A stretch of DNA of 22,722 nt, from positions 9,243 through 31,964 of the forward strand of contig BEXV01000224.1 of assembly GCA_003118195.1 (NCBI GenBank). The letters run 5' to 3'. Both the position numbers and the translations under genes were made by a program. Positions 1 through 9,452 of the stretch are shown here, piece by piece. How positions within the stretch are numbered: position 1 is the stretch's first letter; the number at the start of each line of letters is the position of its first letter. The stretch is from Hemicentrotus pulcherrimus (taxonomy: Eukaryota; Echinodermata; Echinoidea; Camarodonta; Strongylocentrotidae). The notes beneath the pieces are model-generated. The model was not told the DNA's origin. It saw only the letters and a list, made by a program, of their open reading frames with translations, and searched no databases.

Positions 1-209
1 CCATCGAGATAAGACTGGAACCATTTTAGGGCAGTGCCTTTGATACCAATCCTCGTTGATAAACGAGAGACTAGGATATGATGGTCGATGGTATCAAAGG
101 CTGCTGACAAGTCTAATAATGCCACAAGAATTACTTTGTTAGAGTTAAGTGAAAACATAATATCATTCTTCACCTTGATCAAAGCAGTTTCTGTGCTATG
201 TCGGGGTCC
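1..209 (-). mobile_element. Non-LTR retrotransposon (LINE) reverse-transcriptase fragment, CR1/jockey-like
   Basis: Read on the minus strand from 209 to 3, this stretch is open for 69 codons. It begins GPRHSTETALIKVKNDI, continues through VALLDLSAAFDTIDHHIL, and ends near KWFQSYLD. The LLDLSAAFDTIDH block is motif A of non-LTR retrotransposon reverse transcriptases, including a catalytic aspartate; the upstream STETAL and downstream W..SYL are usual neighbours in CR1/L2/jockey-type elements. The rest of the enzyme, including the catalytic YxDD motif, would lie beyond the left edge. The N-terminal side stops abruptly against a CCT/CTT microsatellite, so the copy is 5'-truncated, rearranged or interrupted. 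The frame has no stop, which suggests a fairly young copy. The clade is inferred from short motifs only. Confidence 0.85.
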
Positions 210-215
210 TATAAT

Positions 216-270
216 CTTCCTCCTCCTCTTCCTCCTCCTCTTCCACCACCATGATCATCATCATCATCAT
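216..270. repeat. CCT/CTT and TCA microsatellite
   Basis: A run of CCT/CTT triplets passes into CCA and TCA triplets, directly abutting the broken end of the LINE fragment. Confidence 0.9.
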
Positions 271-1290
271 ATAAATCTCCTTTGCACTCTCCTTCTCAGA
301 ATCATGCTAGTATATTGCTGGATGAAATGAATTGAATTGCATGTAATCCAACAAACATGTATAAAGATCAATTGTCGAAATGGCAATGTAAAAAAAAAAA
401 AAGGACTTCTATTTCGTCAAAACTTACAATCATACACAATTATGTAGACAATAATGTGACAAAGGACAATTCATCTACTGAAATATAATAATATTTAGTT
501 CAAATACCGTAGTTCTTGAATATTTATAGGGTTTGACTTCTTATAATTATTCAAATCGTGTACAGGACTACATTAATCATAAAAGGGAATACGTTTAAAT
601 TTAATGGAATTAAAACTGTAATTCGCACTGCCCATGTCAGAGATAGTACTTGCCATAGCTTTAACAAAGCTTGACCGCCATAGCGTTACCATTCATCATT
701 TCAAGCAAAAGTATGGTCCCCTTCCTTAAATTAAAACACCATTTCATTGCTTTTTTTGTATTACAATTGATTCAGTAATTAAAAGTTCAAAACATCCTAA
801 GGGTTTTGTGTTTAGTGTAAATGTAATGTTTTTTCTTCTTCAGGATTTCCGAGTATTTTTTTCGTTTTTTATTCAAATTTGCAAAGCGGTTTATACCGGT
901 GAATACCTTTTTACAGGCGATCTCTGATTAAAAATATCAAATAAATGAATTAGATTTGTAAGGTGATGTAGTTGGATGATTAAATATTGGGGAAAAAAGA
1001 CCTGCGGTCATTTTACCAAGTGAACTGTACATTACTTTCGAACGGGTAATACATTTCGTTTGTATTTTTTCTCTCGAAGTTAAAATGAAATTAGTGTCGG
1101 AGACAAATCAATTAATGAGAGAAAAGAAAAGGATTTTTAAAGAGATTATAGTGAAGGAAAACAAATGGAAGAATGTTATTTCTTGAGACAAAGACATTGG
1201 GAAAGATTTCAATCTTTATTTAGAGGAGTGAATAAGCTGCGCTACAAACACACAGAATTAGATACTTAATTATATGGTGCAGACGAAATG
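271..1290. other. AT-rich stretch without recognised features
   Basis: I see only short A and T homopolymers (for example near 391-402) and no coding, splice-flanked or RNA-like signal. Confidence 0.6.
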
Positions 1291-1293
1291 AAC

Positions 1294-1342
1294 GCACGCA
1301 CGTGTGTGTGTGCGTGTGTGTGTGCGTGTGTGTTCGTGTTCA
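1294..1342. repeat. TG/CG dinucleotide microsatellite
   Basis: Interrupted (TG)n with regular CG steps, following a short ACGC run. Confidence 0.9.
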
Positions 1343-1598
1343 TAAAAGATGCATAGTACGAAAGAATGATAAAAAGAAAGTGTGCGTGCGCGTATGTGTT
1401 TAAAAACAAAACCCCCTATTGTTTTTTTTACGGTCATCCTAATTCTTATAATACCGTTAAAAAGATATTGTATTGTATCCAACTTTTTACATATCTTTTT
1501 TTAAAACTCGTATATGGATGTATATATTTCATATATTTATCTATGTTTTCTTAATGTATTTGCTGGAATTGAAATAAACGAATTGGATTGGAAAGAAG

Positions 1599-1700
1599 GA
1601 GAGAGAGAGAGAGAGAGAGAGCGAGAGAAAGAGAGAGAGAGTGAGAGAGAGAGAGAGACAGAGACAGGGATAGAGAGAGAGAGCAAGCAGACAGACGGAG
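1599..1700. repeat. GA microsatellite
   Basis: Interrupted (GA)n of about 100 bases, decaying into GACA units. Both strands are open in some frames here only because of the repeat. Confidence 0.95.
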
Positions 1701-2083
1701 AGACATATTTAGAGATCCAGTCTTGTGCATCGTCATTGGGACTAATCCATATACCTGTCCTGCCCTGATTATGTTGATATTAGTGTTAAAAGGGGGAAAA
1801 GTCATGTTTGTCTAAAGTGTTCCTGATGAAATAATCAAGGTCTTGGCCAAGAACATCTTGAGGCTTCATCGTATCATCTGGACCTCAGCCCACTGCCAGT
1901 GTGCTGTATCATGCCCCGTCGGAACTCAACTAATTTTTGTGTGATGATAACCCGGTCGCAAACTCTTGTACATGTAAATGACATGTATCGCTTTCTAACA
2001 GAGCAGGTTGGATTTTTGGCTTTGGGGAATCATTAGAATCACCATCAAATTTTTCGTCGTTATAATAGCAGTCATTGTCGTAT
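1701..2083. other. Unassigned sequence between microsatellites
   Basis: No recognised gene. A short GC-richer patch (about 1826-1942) is open on the plus strand but has no convincing splice sites. Confidence 0.5.
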
Positions 2084-2126
2084 AATCATCATCATCATCT
2101 GTCATCACCATCATCATCATCATCAT

Positions 2127-2164
<38 letters not shown>

Positions 2165-2356
2165 TTTCATTATAATCACCATCGTCATCACCATCGTCAT
2201 CACTATCATCATCATCATCATCATCATCATCATTATCATCACCATCATCATCATTACCATAACCACTATCATCGTCATCGTCATCATCATCACAATCATC
2301 ATGATCACATCATCATCATCATCATCATCTTCATCGACGTCAGCGTCATCATAGCT
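2084..2356. repeat. Long TCA/ATC trinucleotide array
   Basis: About 270 bases of TCA triplets with scattered ACC, GTC and TTA variants. It reads as His-rich on one strand and Met/Asp/Val-rich on the other; neither is a credible protein. Confidence 0.97.
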
Positions 2357-3195
2357 TATCATCAATAACCTAAATCAGCGTGGATGATTTCTGCTACTTT
2401 TAGCCCGAAGCACAATACAATACAATTATACGTTAGCTAGACTTGTTACTTCATGAGAAATTCTTTTTATTTTTTTTAACAATGATTATGTACATATCAC
2501 AAATAAACACAACAAAATTTTTCATAGAATGCACAGAATAGTGTCTTGAATCTTAGTCAGAGAGCCAAATCAATAATATATAGAAGTTCAAAGTTTAATT
2601 TCAGTTTTAGTGACACAAATTCATGTCTTATCCTCTTATTCGTATCCTAGCTACTCGTGCAGGAAGGACGGTTTTGAAGACTTTCGTAACTTAATTTCGA
2701 ACGTATAGTCCTGATCAGTCTGGACATCAAAATGCACAACGTGTCTCATAATGGAAACCAAAATTGACTCCTATTTTAAGAGCAAAATTCAGCTCGTTAA
2801 AATAAAAGTTTGCAGGTTAAATCAGGTTAATGAGGAATGGAATCCCGTCACCACAATCAAGAGTCATTGGCACGATATTAACCCGATCTCAGAGTACGGA
2901 TACAAAGAAGCAAAAGAAGTCGAAGAAAGTGAGCACACCCTCTTGACCTCCCGTTGAGGAGTGAGAGAAGGCAGATACGGAAGGTCAGAATGTGACAAAA
3001 ATATTGACCTCAAATTCTCTCCAACAAGTCCTCATTGCTTTCATTACGTTATCATATCCTAGTTTTGCTTCAATGGAATCGAAGATGAATTGCCAGGAAG
3101 TATTTCATCTCACTGTTTACAAGTATTTATAGTATCTGTACTTTACCCAAACGTAATTGACTGCCTTTATGGTTATGGCTTGTATATCATAATAT
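2357..3195. other. Intergenic stretch with no recognised gene
   Basis: Mostly AT-rich. Within it, 2751-2957 is open for 68 codons on the plus strand and contains a donor-like GTGAGC near 2929. I do not recognise the peptide and find no convincing partner exon. Confidence 0.4.
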
Positions 3196-3352
3196 TTAAT
3201 AATGATTATTACCAGGTAGCCTACTCATTTATATCTTGGTGGAGACTAGGAAATACTGATGAATGTCTTTCCAACGAGCGTTAGTGCAGGGTTGGGATTC
3301 GAGCCCTCAACCCTCGTATTGAAAGTAGACTGATGTGCCACGAAACCACCTC
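3196..3352 (-). mobile_element. tRNA-derived SINE, minus strand
   Basis: On the minus strand a Pol III A-box-like TGGTTTCGTGG (3348-3338) is followed by a B-box-like GGCTCGAATCCC (3305-3294), the order and spacing of a tRNA-derived promoter. The downstream tail contains CCACCAAGATATAAATGAG and CTACCTGGTAAT, which resembles the tail of the element at 6322-6530. No tRNA cloverleaf is intact, so this is a SINE and not a tRNA gene. Confidence 0.65.
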
Positions 3353-3362
3353 CATATTAGTA

Positions 3363-3734
3363 TCAAATATTACCTATTATATACCTCATTTTAAGATTCT
3401 TTACTAATCCTGTCTTCTGATTGGTTGAAAATGCAGTCATGTTCTTAACCATGCCCGCTAATTGAAATTCATACTCATTTTTCCATGGCTCTACCGGTTT
3501 ATATCCATTTTTCATAGCACTTTTTCCATGGCTGTGAAACGTGATGTCATTTTGCTGCAATCCCCATTTTGGTTTATGTGTTACCGTATAGATTTTTAAG
3601 TTTCTTTTTTGCGATGACCGATGTGCAATACCGTTAACGGTGTTTGAGTGCATCGATTTTGGTCGCTGCATTCGCTGCATTCCATTTTTTCGGTATATAA
3701 AATATATATTGACTGCTTTTAATATTCGAGGCAT
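3363..3734 (-). other. Uncertain 123-codon open frame starting inside the hairpin
   Basis: An ATG-started frame begins MPRILKAVNIYF and is strongly basic, with no signal peptide, membrane span or family I recognise. Its first ten or so codons lie in the left arm of the palindrome at 3704-3875. The length is notable for AT-rich DNA, but there is no other support. It could be a remnant of a repeat or a chance frame. Confidence 0.15.
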
Positions 3735-3875
3735 AGTTGTTTCTATAGGGTCTCGGGAAACTCACAACCTGCTATGACCCCGCGGTGCAAGCGCCTTGGG
3801 GTCATAGCAGGTTGTGAGTTTCCCGAGACCCTATAGAAACAACTATGCCTCGAATATTAAAAGCAGTCAATATAT
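3704..3875. repeat. Perfect palindrome: two 78-bp arms around a 16-bp loop
   Basis: Bases 3704-3781 are the exact reverse complement of 3798-3875, checked base by base with no mismatch. The spacer is 3782-3797. Transcribed or single-stranded, it would fold into a long perfect hairpin. Perfect identity implies recent origin, gene conversion, or a fold-back artefact of cloning or assembly. Confidence 0.97.
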
Positions 3876-4365
3876 CCTTACTACTTACTGATTGTTTACA
3901 AAAATAGTACTTTAGCTACATAGCATAGCACACAATAATAGCTTTCTTATTATTTCATAACAATGTTACTCTTTATCTTACAAAACAGAGTAAAATCTAG
4001 CAATCATCGTCATCCTGTTCAAAATTTAAGTATAGGCCTATATCTTGTTCAGAAGCTACAAATTCCCTACTCGAGTGGTTTAGAGCTCAGATCGCGTTTA
4101 TTATAGCTTACACTACATGTACACTCATTAATTAATGTACATCCTTCAAGGATCATAGTGTATTCTATTTACGACGAATTCTATGTACGACATGATTAGA
4201 TGTCAACGTCAGGTGAACCTCGGCCACACCTTCAAACCGACTCCACCCACATTGACCGACCGATTCCCGGCCTTTCGAGGTAATGTAATGCGTTTGTTTG
4301 CTCCGTAATCGATCTGTTGTCGGTCTCGTTGATGTGACCAGGGTCTACTTTACGAATGCAGTCAC
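3876..4365. other. Unassigned sequence
   Basis: AT-rich to about 4200, then a moderately GC-richer segment (4210-4360) that would be the start of an intron if the candidate minus-strand exon at 4366-4424 is real. Confidence 0.4.
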
Positions 4366-4424
4366 CTCGATGAAAGGAAATGAAGCAGCAGAGCTGAATA
4401 AAGTATACCCAGTTCAGCAACCAT
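4366..4424 (-). CDS. Possible first coding exon with signal peptide (speculative)
   Basis: On the minus strand the ATG at 4424-4422 sits in a favourable context (aaccATGG) and reads MVAELGILYSALLLHFLSS, a plausible signal peptide. It runs into a donor-like AG|GTGACT at 4366/4365, and a stop follows immediately if the frame is not spliced. I found no following exon in the 4.3 kb to the left edge, so the gene, if any, may continue outside the window. A second frame from a TTG codon is also hydrophobic. Low confidence. Confidence 0.2.
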
Positions 4425-4579
4425 GGTTACTTCGGTTGTCAAGAGGTTTACTTGTATAGAACCTCTTTTCGTTAAGGACAACTTGTTTGAGCACACGATG
4501 AAAGATAAATAATAATGGAAATAAGCATAATTACAGCATAATTACGTTTCCTTCCCACCAGAATTTCATGCAACTTTCC

Positions 4580-4614
4580 AAGGGCGGATCCAGGATTTTG
4601 AAGGAAAGGGGGCA
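4580..4614. repeat. Repeat terminus-like GGGCGGATCCAGGATTTT with G-run
   Basis: The string GGGCGGATCCAGGATTTTG followed by a purine/G-rich run resembles end sequences of dispersed repeats in marine invertebrates. A related block lies at 22683-22722. No partner terminus was found nearby. Confidence 0.3.
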
Positions 4615-6321
4615 CAATAAAAACAAATTAATGTCACAATTAAGGTACAATTTGAGTGTGTAATTAAGTTGCATAAATTAGGGGGAGGTGGCACAATCCA
4701 AAAACATGTAGACACTAAGGGGAGAAATATCAGTGCGGTTGTGTGCGCCGGTTCTTTAGTGTGCCAACTGGGTTTCAAAAATNCTTGCTGTGCACACTTT
4801 CAACCATATCAATTTTGAAGAATGTTTGGTGAATTCTTCCAACCGTTTAATTTTTGTTTTTCTACTTCACTGATATTTATAAAAGTCATTGATCAATAAA
4901 CAAAAGGTTGATATCGAAGTTTATGGTAGCAGACTGAAAATAAACTGTGAATATTATTCACCGTGACAAAATCTTTTGATCTTGGAGATGTAAGACTGAT
5001 TAAAGCTAGCAGATAGAATTAAGTTGTAAGCTGAGATTTCCTCCGCTAATTAGCCTTCACCATTTGACTGGTCACTCACCAAAGACGAGTGAAGGTTTAG
5101 TATAGTCTTACAACCTCAGACATGATCCTTGCAAATTGACCAATCAAAATGGGCCAGTGTCCGGGTGTGCCTATACTATAGCTCTTAAAGATGATAATGA
5201 ATGGATATAAAAGTAATTGGTGAACGCCAAATAAACCCCTCTTTTGTATCTATAATTGATAGACATGCGTTATGGTAATGCCTTGACAGTTATGTCGAAT
5301 TCATATGGTCTAGTTCCTTTGCACCACTCGTTCTGACCACCACACAATATCTGACTCTACGACTGGATTTGAAGTAAATCACAGCGCATGAGATAGGAAT
5401 GATATTCAAAAGTAAAATTCTTCCTAATTCAAGTCCAAGTGGTCATGTGAAGAGTAATATCGAAATCGCGGGGTATTACGAGCCTCCCAATCTGGGATAA
5501 GGCCAAGCCTCTCCCCTCTAGTCCCTTAACTTTCTTACATAAATTGATATATCAATAACATATTTTGGTTGATTGATTTGTTATCAACAACACTTTGTTT
5601 AACAAAAAATGTGCCAGGTGCTGAATCTCTTTACCATTCACTTATTCAATGTAATGTTTTCACAATGTCACTCTTTAACCGATTTTACAATGATAGGAAT
5701 TGTTTGGCCCCTTTCTATGTTTTGTTTTTGTTGCTGCTTTGTTTAAATTATGCAACGAGTTTTGATAACTATTAACCGATCCAATGAATATTTTACAATC
5801 AGTTTCATAACTTCGTCTACTTTATAATGTCCTATTTTGAAGTTTGATGTTTACTTTCATAATATTAATAATATTACCCATCGTATCCGAAACATTATCT
5901 ATTCCTACAATTAGTGTCAAAATGATACCATTAATCTTCGGCCTACAATCAAGTATTATAATTATTTTAAATGTTTTTATGTTAGTTAACACCCGAATGA
6001 ATGAACAAGAATTGAATTTAAAAAGCTGGCTGTTAATCGAATAAAAACAATGGGCTAATCGGACTACTTCCCAAGCAATAACGTGTAGCAAATATGTTTT
6101 CAATGCCCAAGGGAGAAATCTGACAATAGTAATCAATTTTAAGACGTGTTCATACCAGATACCACAAAATATCGACAATGGAACTCCAATCAGGAAGTAC
6201 AGTTTTTTTCAAATGTTAATATCAAGTTTTGCTACAATTTCTTATAAAATCTGATCGAAGTCGAGAGCAGAACGTGTGCAATATCCATTGTATTGAATAT
6301 ATACAGTTGGTATCGACGGCG
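4615..6321. other. 1.7 kb without recognised features
   Basis: AT-rich; one undetermined base (n) at about 4783. The short open frames here look like chance. There are only small inverted repeats, such as TAGTATAG/CTATACTA near 5100 and 5172. Confidence 0.55.
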
Positions 6322-6530
6322 TACTTCGTGTCCCGCCGTGGCACTAATGCTCTTTGGCAAAATAATCTACATTTGCCACTCTCCACCCAGGTGCAGTAAA
6401 TAGTTACCTATAGTAGGATCTTGTTCTTTAAATGCTTTTAGCGCTTTAGCTCAGCTGACTTTGGAGGCAGGCGCCTTAAGAATCCACTGGGATAGATATG
6501 TGTGCAATATAAATGTAGTCATTATTATCA
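6322..6530 (+). mobile_element. SINE, plus strand, with degraded head
   Basis: The body contains GCTCTTTGGCAAAATAATC, then CTCCACCCAGGTGCAG (from 6381), GTTACCTATAGTAGGAT, GCGCTTTAG (6441), GGCGCCTTAAG (6470) and GTGCAATATAAATG (6501). This order matches the body and tail of a tRNA-derived SINE common in sea urchin-like genomes, as I recall it. The Pol III promoter region at the left (around 6322-6345) is degraded. It shares its CCACC(C)AGGT...TAAAT...TACCT core with the minus-strand copy at 3196-3352. Confidence 0.65.
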
Positions 6531-6920
6531 ATATCATTACTTATATAATTACTAGCATTATGCCCTATTGTTGTAACAATCATGGACTAGACACACATTA
6601 ACCATACGAACATGATTATCACAATGATCCTGATTTCTTATAATGTTCATGAAAGATCACCATGTAAATATGAATAAAGTCGAGATACTGCAATGAATAA
6701 TAAAGTCATTCATTTCGACATGATAAGCAGTGAACACTCAGAGATGGTTATAAAAGAACAGACTTTTTACATGGTATAAAAATCGCATTTAGAGTAGAAA
6801 TCTGATCTTAAACTGGTTTGTTTTTGGTAAAATGATTGAAACATTATCCTTAAATATGTTACACAATGTATTGGAAGTTGTACCCTGTCTCACTACAATT
6901 CCTCGAAGTGATCGAATAAG
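6531..6920. other. AT-rich stretch without recognised features
   Basis: No gene or repeat structure recognised apart from AT-rich low complexity. Confidence 0.5.
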
Positions 6921-6997
6921 ACAGAGTGAGAGACACACACACATTACAGAGAGGGAGAGAGAAAGGGGTGGCCGGGGCGCAAGGAGAAACAAAATCA

Positions 6998-7030
<33 letters not shown>
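6921..7030. repeat. GA/CA microsatellite
   Basis: Interrupted (GA)n with a short (AC)n near 6933-6942. It lies about 300 bases past the stop of the Ig gene and may fall in its 3' untranslated or flanking sequence. Confidence 0.92.
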
Positions 7031-7344
7031 TAGGGTGGAGTAAACAATAAGGAGAAAGAAAGATTAATACATCGAAAGCGGCAGAAAGAAAAGAAATTAA
7101 TAGATAAAGAAATATAAATAAATCCAGAGATATGGAGAAAGGAGAGATAAAGAGGCGTGGGATAGGATGGCGGAGGATTTTTGTAAAACAAACGACGTAC
7201 AGCATTTGAAATCTTGATAACAAAGGACAAAATCTATTAATCTGGCCATCAAGCCCGAGTTTTTCCGCTCAAATTTACATCAAGGTTTTTGTTTGGTTAT
7301 ATACTGTCTCCGACATGTCCGACACTACTGAGAAAAGATTGAAG
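7031..7344 (-). other. 3' flank or 3' UTR of the Ig-domain gene
   Basis: Sequence immediately downstream of the minus-strand stop. By eye I see no AATAAA on the minus strand between 7040 and 7344, so the polyadenylation site is unassigned. Confidence 0.35.
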
Positions 7345-9198
7345 TCATATTACATCTCTTCGCTTGGTACGCCTTGGACTTTTTACAAGATACCCAAAAT
7401 CATCCTCAGCAAAGGAACACCTCCTCGGGGGTGCTGCGTCTGTTCTCAAATTCGTATAACCCCGAGCAATATCATTGGAGATGCGGACAAAGTCGTACCT
7501 TTTGCTTGGTGTAATCATGATAAGCTTAGGATCAATCCTGGGGACCTCTGTTTGTCGCAGAGGTCCGGTGTTCTGGTACGGTGCTTCCTCTCTTGGACCT
7601 AGTCTGGGGTACGGTTTGAGGGGAGGTACGACGGGTGCGGAGGTGATGGAGGTCGACATCATGGGAGTAGTACAGAAGAGATCTGGTGTGATTGCGATAG
7701 GAGATATGGCCCGGGGAATGGACCCTCTGGAGGCCCAAGCTGTGTTGACTGGTAGAGGAGGGCGCTGTGCAGCTGTCTTACCACGCTTTGATCTTGATCG
7801 ACGAGCCTTGTAGAGGAGCTTAGGGAGGGCGCGAACAGCATCCATCATCCTATCCTTCGACAACATCGTACCATCTTGATCAAACAAGCGATCATCCAGG
7901 CAATCACTAGGCTGTTTCCTTTTCCTTCTCTTGTATAAAGTCTGAAGCTTGGATAGGCAAGTATAGCCAATTAATAACAGGAGAACTACGACGACAACAA
8001 CTGGTATGATGGTGGCGTATACCGACTGGTTGGAGTATTCAGCCTCAGGTATGGTGGCTTGTGTTGGGGTGAATGGCACTGCCTCAAGGGTTGTCACTGC
8101 TGGAATAGTACCACTCCTTTCACGTGGGTTTGTCCATACTCGGTCAGTACCCCTACCCTGCCCACCTTTTAACCCAGCGTCCGCAGCCGTCGAAGGCACT
8201 GCGTCTACGTTTATCTGAGCCACACCGGCCGCCATTAATCCGTTAGGTGTAAGCACCGAACACTGTATCAGCATCCCATCATCCCCTAGCTGAGGATTGG
8301 CGATTCTCATCTTTATACCTCCGTTAACCAAGGTGATACGCTTACAAACATCCAAATTGGGGGAATCCGAACAATTAGGGGTCCAAATAATGTTAGTCCT
8401 TCTTTGGTTTTGTGTTTGGCATTCGAATTCAGAAGTGGTGCCCTCAGGTACGGCTTTAATGAGTGGTTGTATGTGTACGGCAGGGCGTGGCTCCCTCTGT
8501 GGGAGAGTACATTGAGCGGTTTGCCGGTTCTGATCAGGATGGATCATCAAACAACGAAAATTATTCAGTCTTGTAAATTGAGCCCCTTTCATTCTGCGAA
8601 TCATCCTGCCATTGAGTTCCATATCTGGAGGTAGGATGGTTCTACCTTGGTACATCGCAACATCAACATTCAGTAATTCTATATTCCAACTACACGACAC
8701 TTCAATCTCTCTGTCTTCTCCAGGGTTAGAATCAAGATACGTTACATCACAAGCTAATGTGTTATCCTCAGGTGGGTGAAAAACAACCAGAGTTGACTCC
8801 CAAACAGGCACAAATTTGGTATTTATTTGATCATTATATCCACACACGTATTTCCCGCCATCCCGTATCAATAATCCGTCGATACGCAACATGTATTGAT
8901 TAAAATCAGGTTCGATCCACGCTGAATATCGATTCAATCTATCCTCATCTAGAGTCGGGAACAACCGATCATTTCTACTGATGTAACTTTCGCTGTCCAC
9001 ATAAAACCACATTATCTGTTGTCCGTTTATTCGACCATTCATGTTACAAATTAATGTTATTGATTGTCCGAAGCTGCCTGCTGTACTCTCTCCAACAGGA
9101 GCCGAACCTGGATGCCGCACAGACTTCACAAAAATACACATGACTAATTCCAAAATAAATATCAAGGTGCATCTGTGGATTTGTCGTAACGGAGCCAT
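7345..9198 (-). CDS. Single-exon type I membrane protein with three Ig-like domains
   Basis: An uninterrupted 617-codon frame. Residues 1-26 form a signal peptide with core TLIFILELVMCIFV. Ig-like domain 1 has C51, W64 and C119 in the DGGKYVC signature. Region 2 has C150, C169, W171, C216 and C230. Ig-like domain 3 has C260, W272 and C313, plus C276 and C285. The mature ectodomain therefore has ten cysteines. Sequons lie at N275 and N390. A Ser/Thr/Pro-poor linker (335-390) leads to a membrane span at about 394-415 (PVVVVVVLLLLIG), stopped by KRRKRK. The ~200-residue tail has RPPLP and PPLKPYP stretches and tyrosines at 541 (YQNT), 568 (YDFV), 581 (YTNL) and 603. YxN is the Grb2-type SH2 ligand pattern. 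A surface receptor or adhesion role is inferred. I cannot name an orthologue. The start is the first in-frame ATG ahead of the signal peptide; no intron is needed. Confidence 0.93.
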   Translation of the reverse strand: MAPLRQIHRCTLIFILELVMCIFVKSVRHPGSAPVGESTAGSFGQSITLICNMNGRINGQQIMWFYVDSESYISRNDRLFPTLDEDRLNRYSAWIEPDFNQYMLRIDGLLIRDGGKYVCGYNDQINTKFVPVWESTLVVFHPPEDNTLACDVTYLDSNPGEDREIEVSCSWNIELLNVDVAMYQGRTILPPDMELNGRMIRRMKGAQFTRLNNFRCLMIHPDQNRQTAQCTLPQREPRPAVHIQPLIKAVPEGTTSEFECQTQNQRRTNIIWTPNCSDSPNLDVCKRITLVNGGIKMRIANPQLGDDGMLIQCSVLTPNGLMAAGVAQINVDAVPSTAADAGLKGGQGRGTDRVWTNPRERSGTIPAVTTLEAVPFTPTQATIPEAEYSNQSVYATIIPVVVVVVLLLLIGYTCLSKLQTLYKRRKRKQPSDCLDDRLFDQDGTMLSKDRMMDAVRALPKLLYKARRSRSKRGKTAAQRPPLPVNTAWASRGSIPRAISPIAITPDLFCTTPMMSTSITSAPVVPPLKPYPRLGPREEAPYQNTGPLRQTEVPRIDPKLIMITPSKRYDFVRISNDIARGYTNLRTDAAPPRRCSFAEDDFGYLVKSPRRTKRRDVI

Positions 9199-9407
9199 TT
9201 TTTAAAAGAAACTGAATCACAATGAACAATTCTGATTCAAAGCAAGTGAAGACTTTGTGTTGCTTGCTTTATGATGAATAAACCTGGTATGAACTCACAA
9301 TGATGAATATGATTGGTGTTAAGTAGGTCTCTGTTCGTCCGCGCCCTTCTGAATCATACACGTCACTCATAACCGAGTCAAGTTGTCGACTAACACTCAG
9401 TCTATCC

Positions 9408-9452
9408 TGAGAGATCCGCAGGGCCGCCGCTCGTGCGCCTTTTTATTATCAG
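9408..9452 (-). promoter_or_regulatory. Putative core promoter of the Ig-domain gene
   Basis: On the minus strand a TATA-like GATAATAAAAAGG (9450-9438) is followed about 30 bases later by an initiator-like CTCTCAGG (near 9413-9406), giving a 5' UTR of roughly 210 bases. The local sequence is GC-richer than its surroundings, and ATGCATAA lies just upstream (about 9468-9475). This is inferred from motif and spacing only. Confidence 0.4.

Noticed and set aside
88..330. 80-codon plus-strand frame
   Set aside because: It is the antisense shadow of the LINE reverse-transcriptase fragment plus the adjacent microsatellite.
1514..1805. Open frames on both strands rich in Arg/Glu or Ser/Leu
   Set aside because: Produced by the (GA)n repeat; no protein character.
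2075..2368. His-rich and Met-rich frames of 80-97 codons
   Set aside because: Translations of the TCA array.
2751..2957. 68-codon frame that looks somewhat coding, with a donor-like GTGAGC
   Set aside because: No recognised peptide, no clear acceptor in the right frame, no partner exon; left as unassigned.
6789..7230. 123- and 144-codon minus-strand frames
   Set aside because: Open because of the GA repeat; Ser/Leu repeats dominate.
7315..8634. Several plus-strand frames of 70-112 codons
   Set aside because: Antisense shadows of the Ig-domain coding sequence.
9212..9298. Possible 87-nt intron in the 5' UTR of the Ig gene (GTGAGT...TTCAG)
   Set aside because: Signals are acceptable but the intron would be very short beside the neighbouring gene's 346-1172 nt; it does not affect the protein and cannot be decided from sequence alone.
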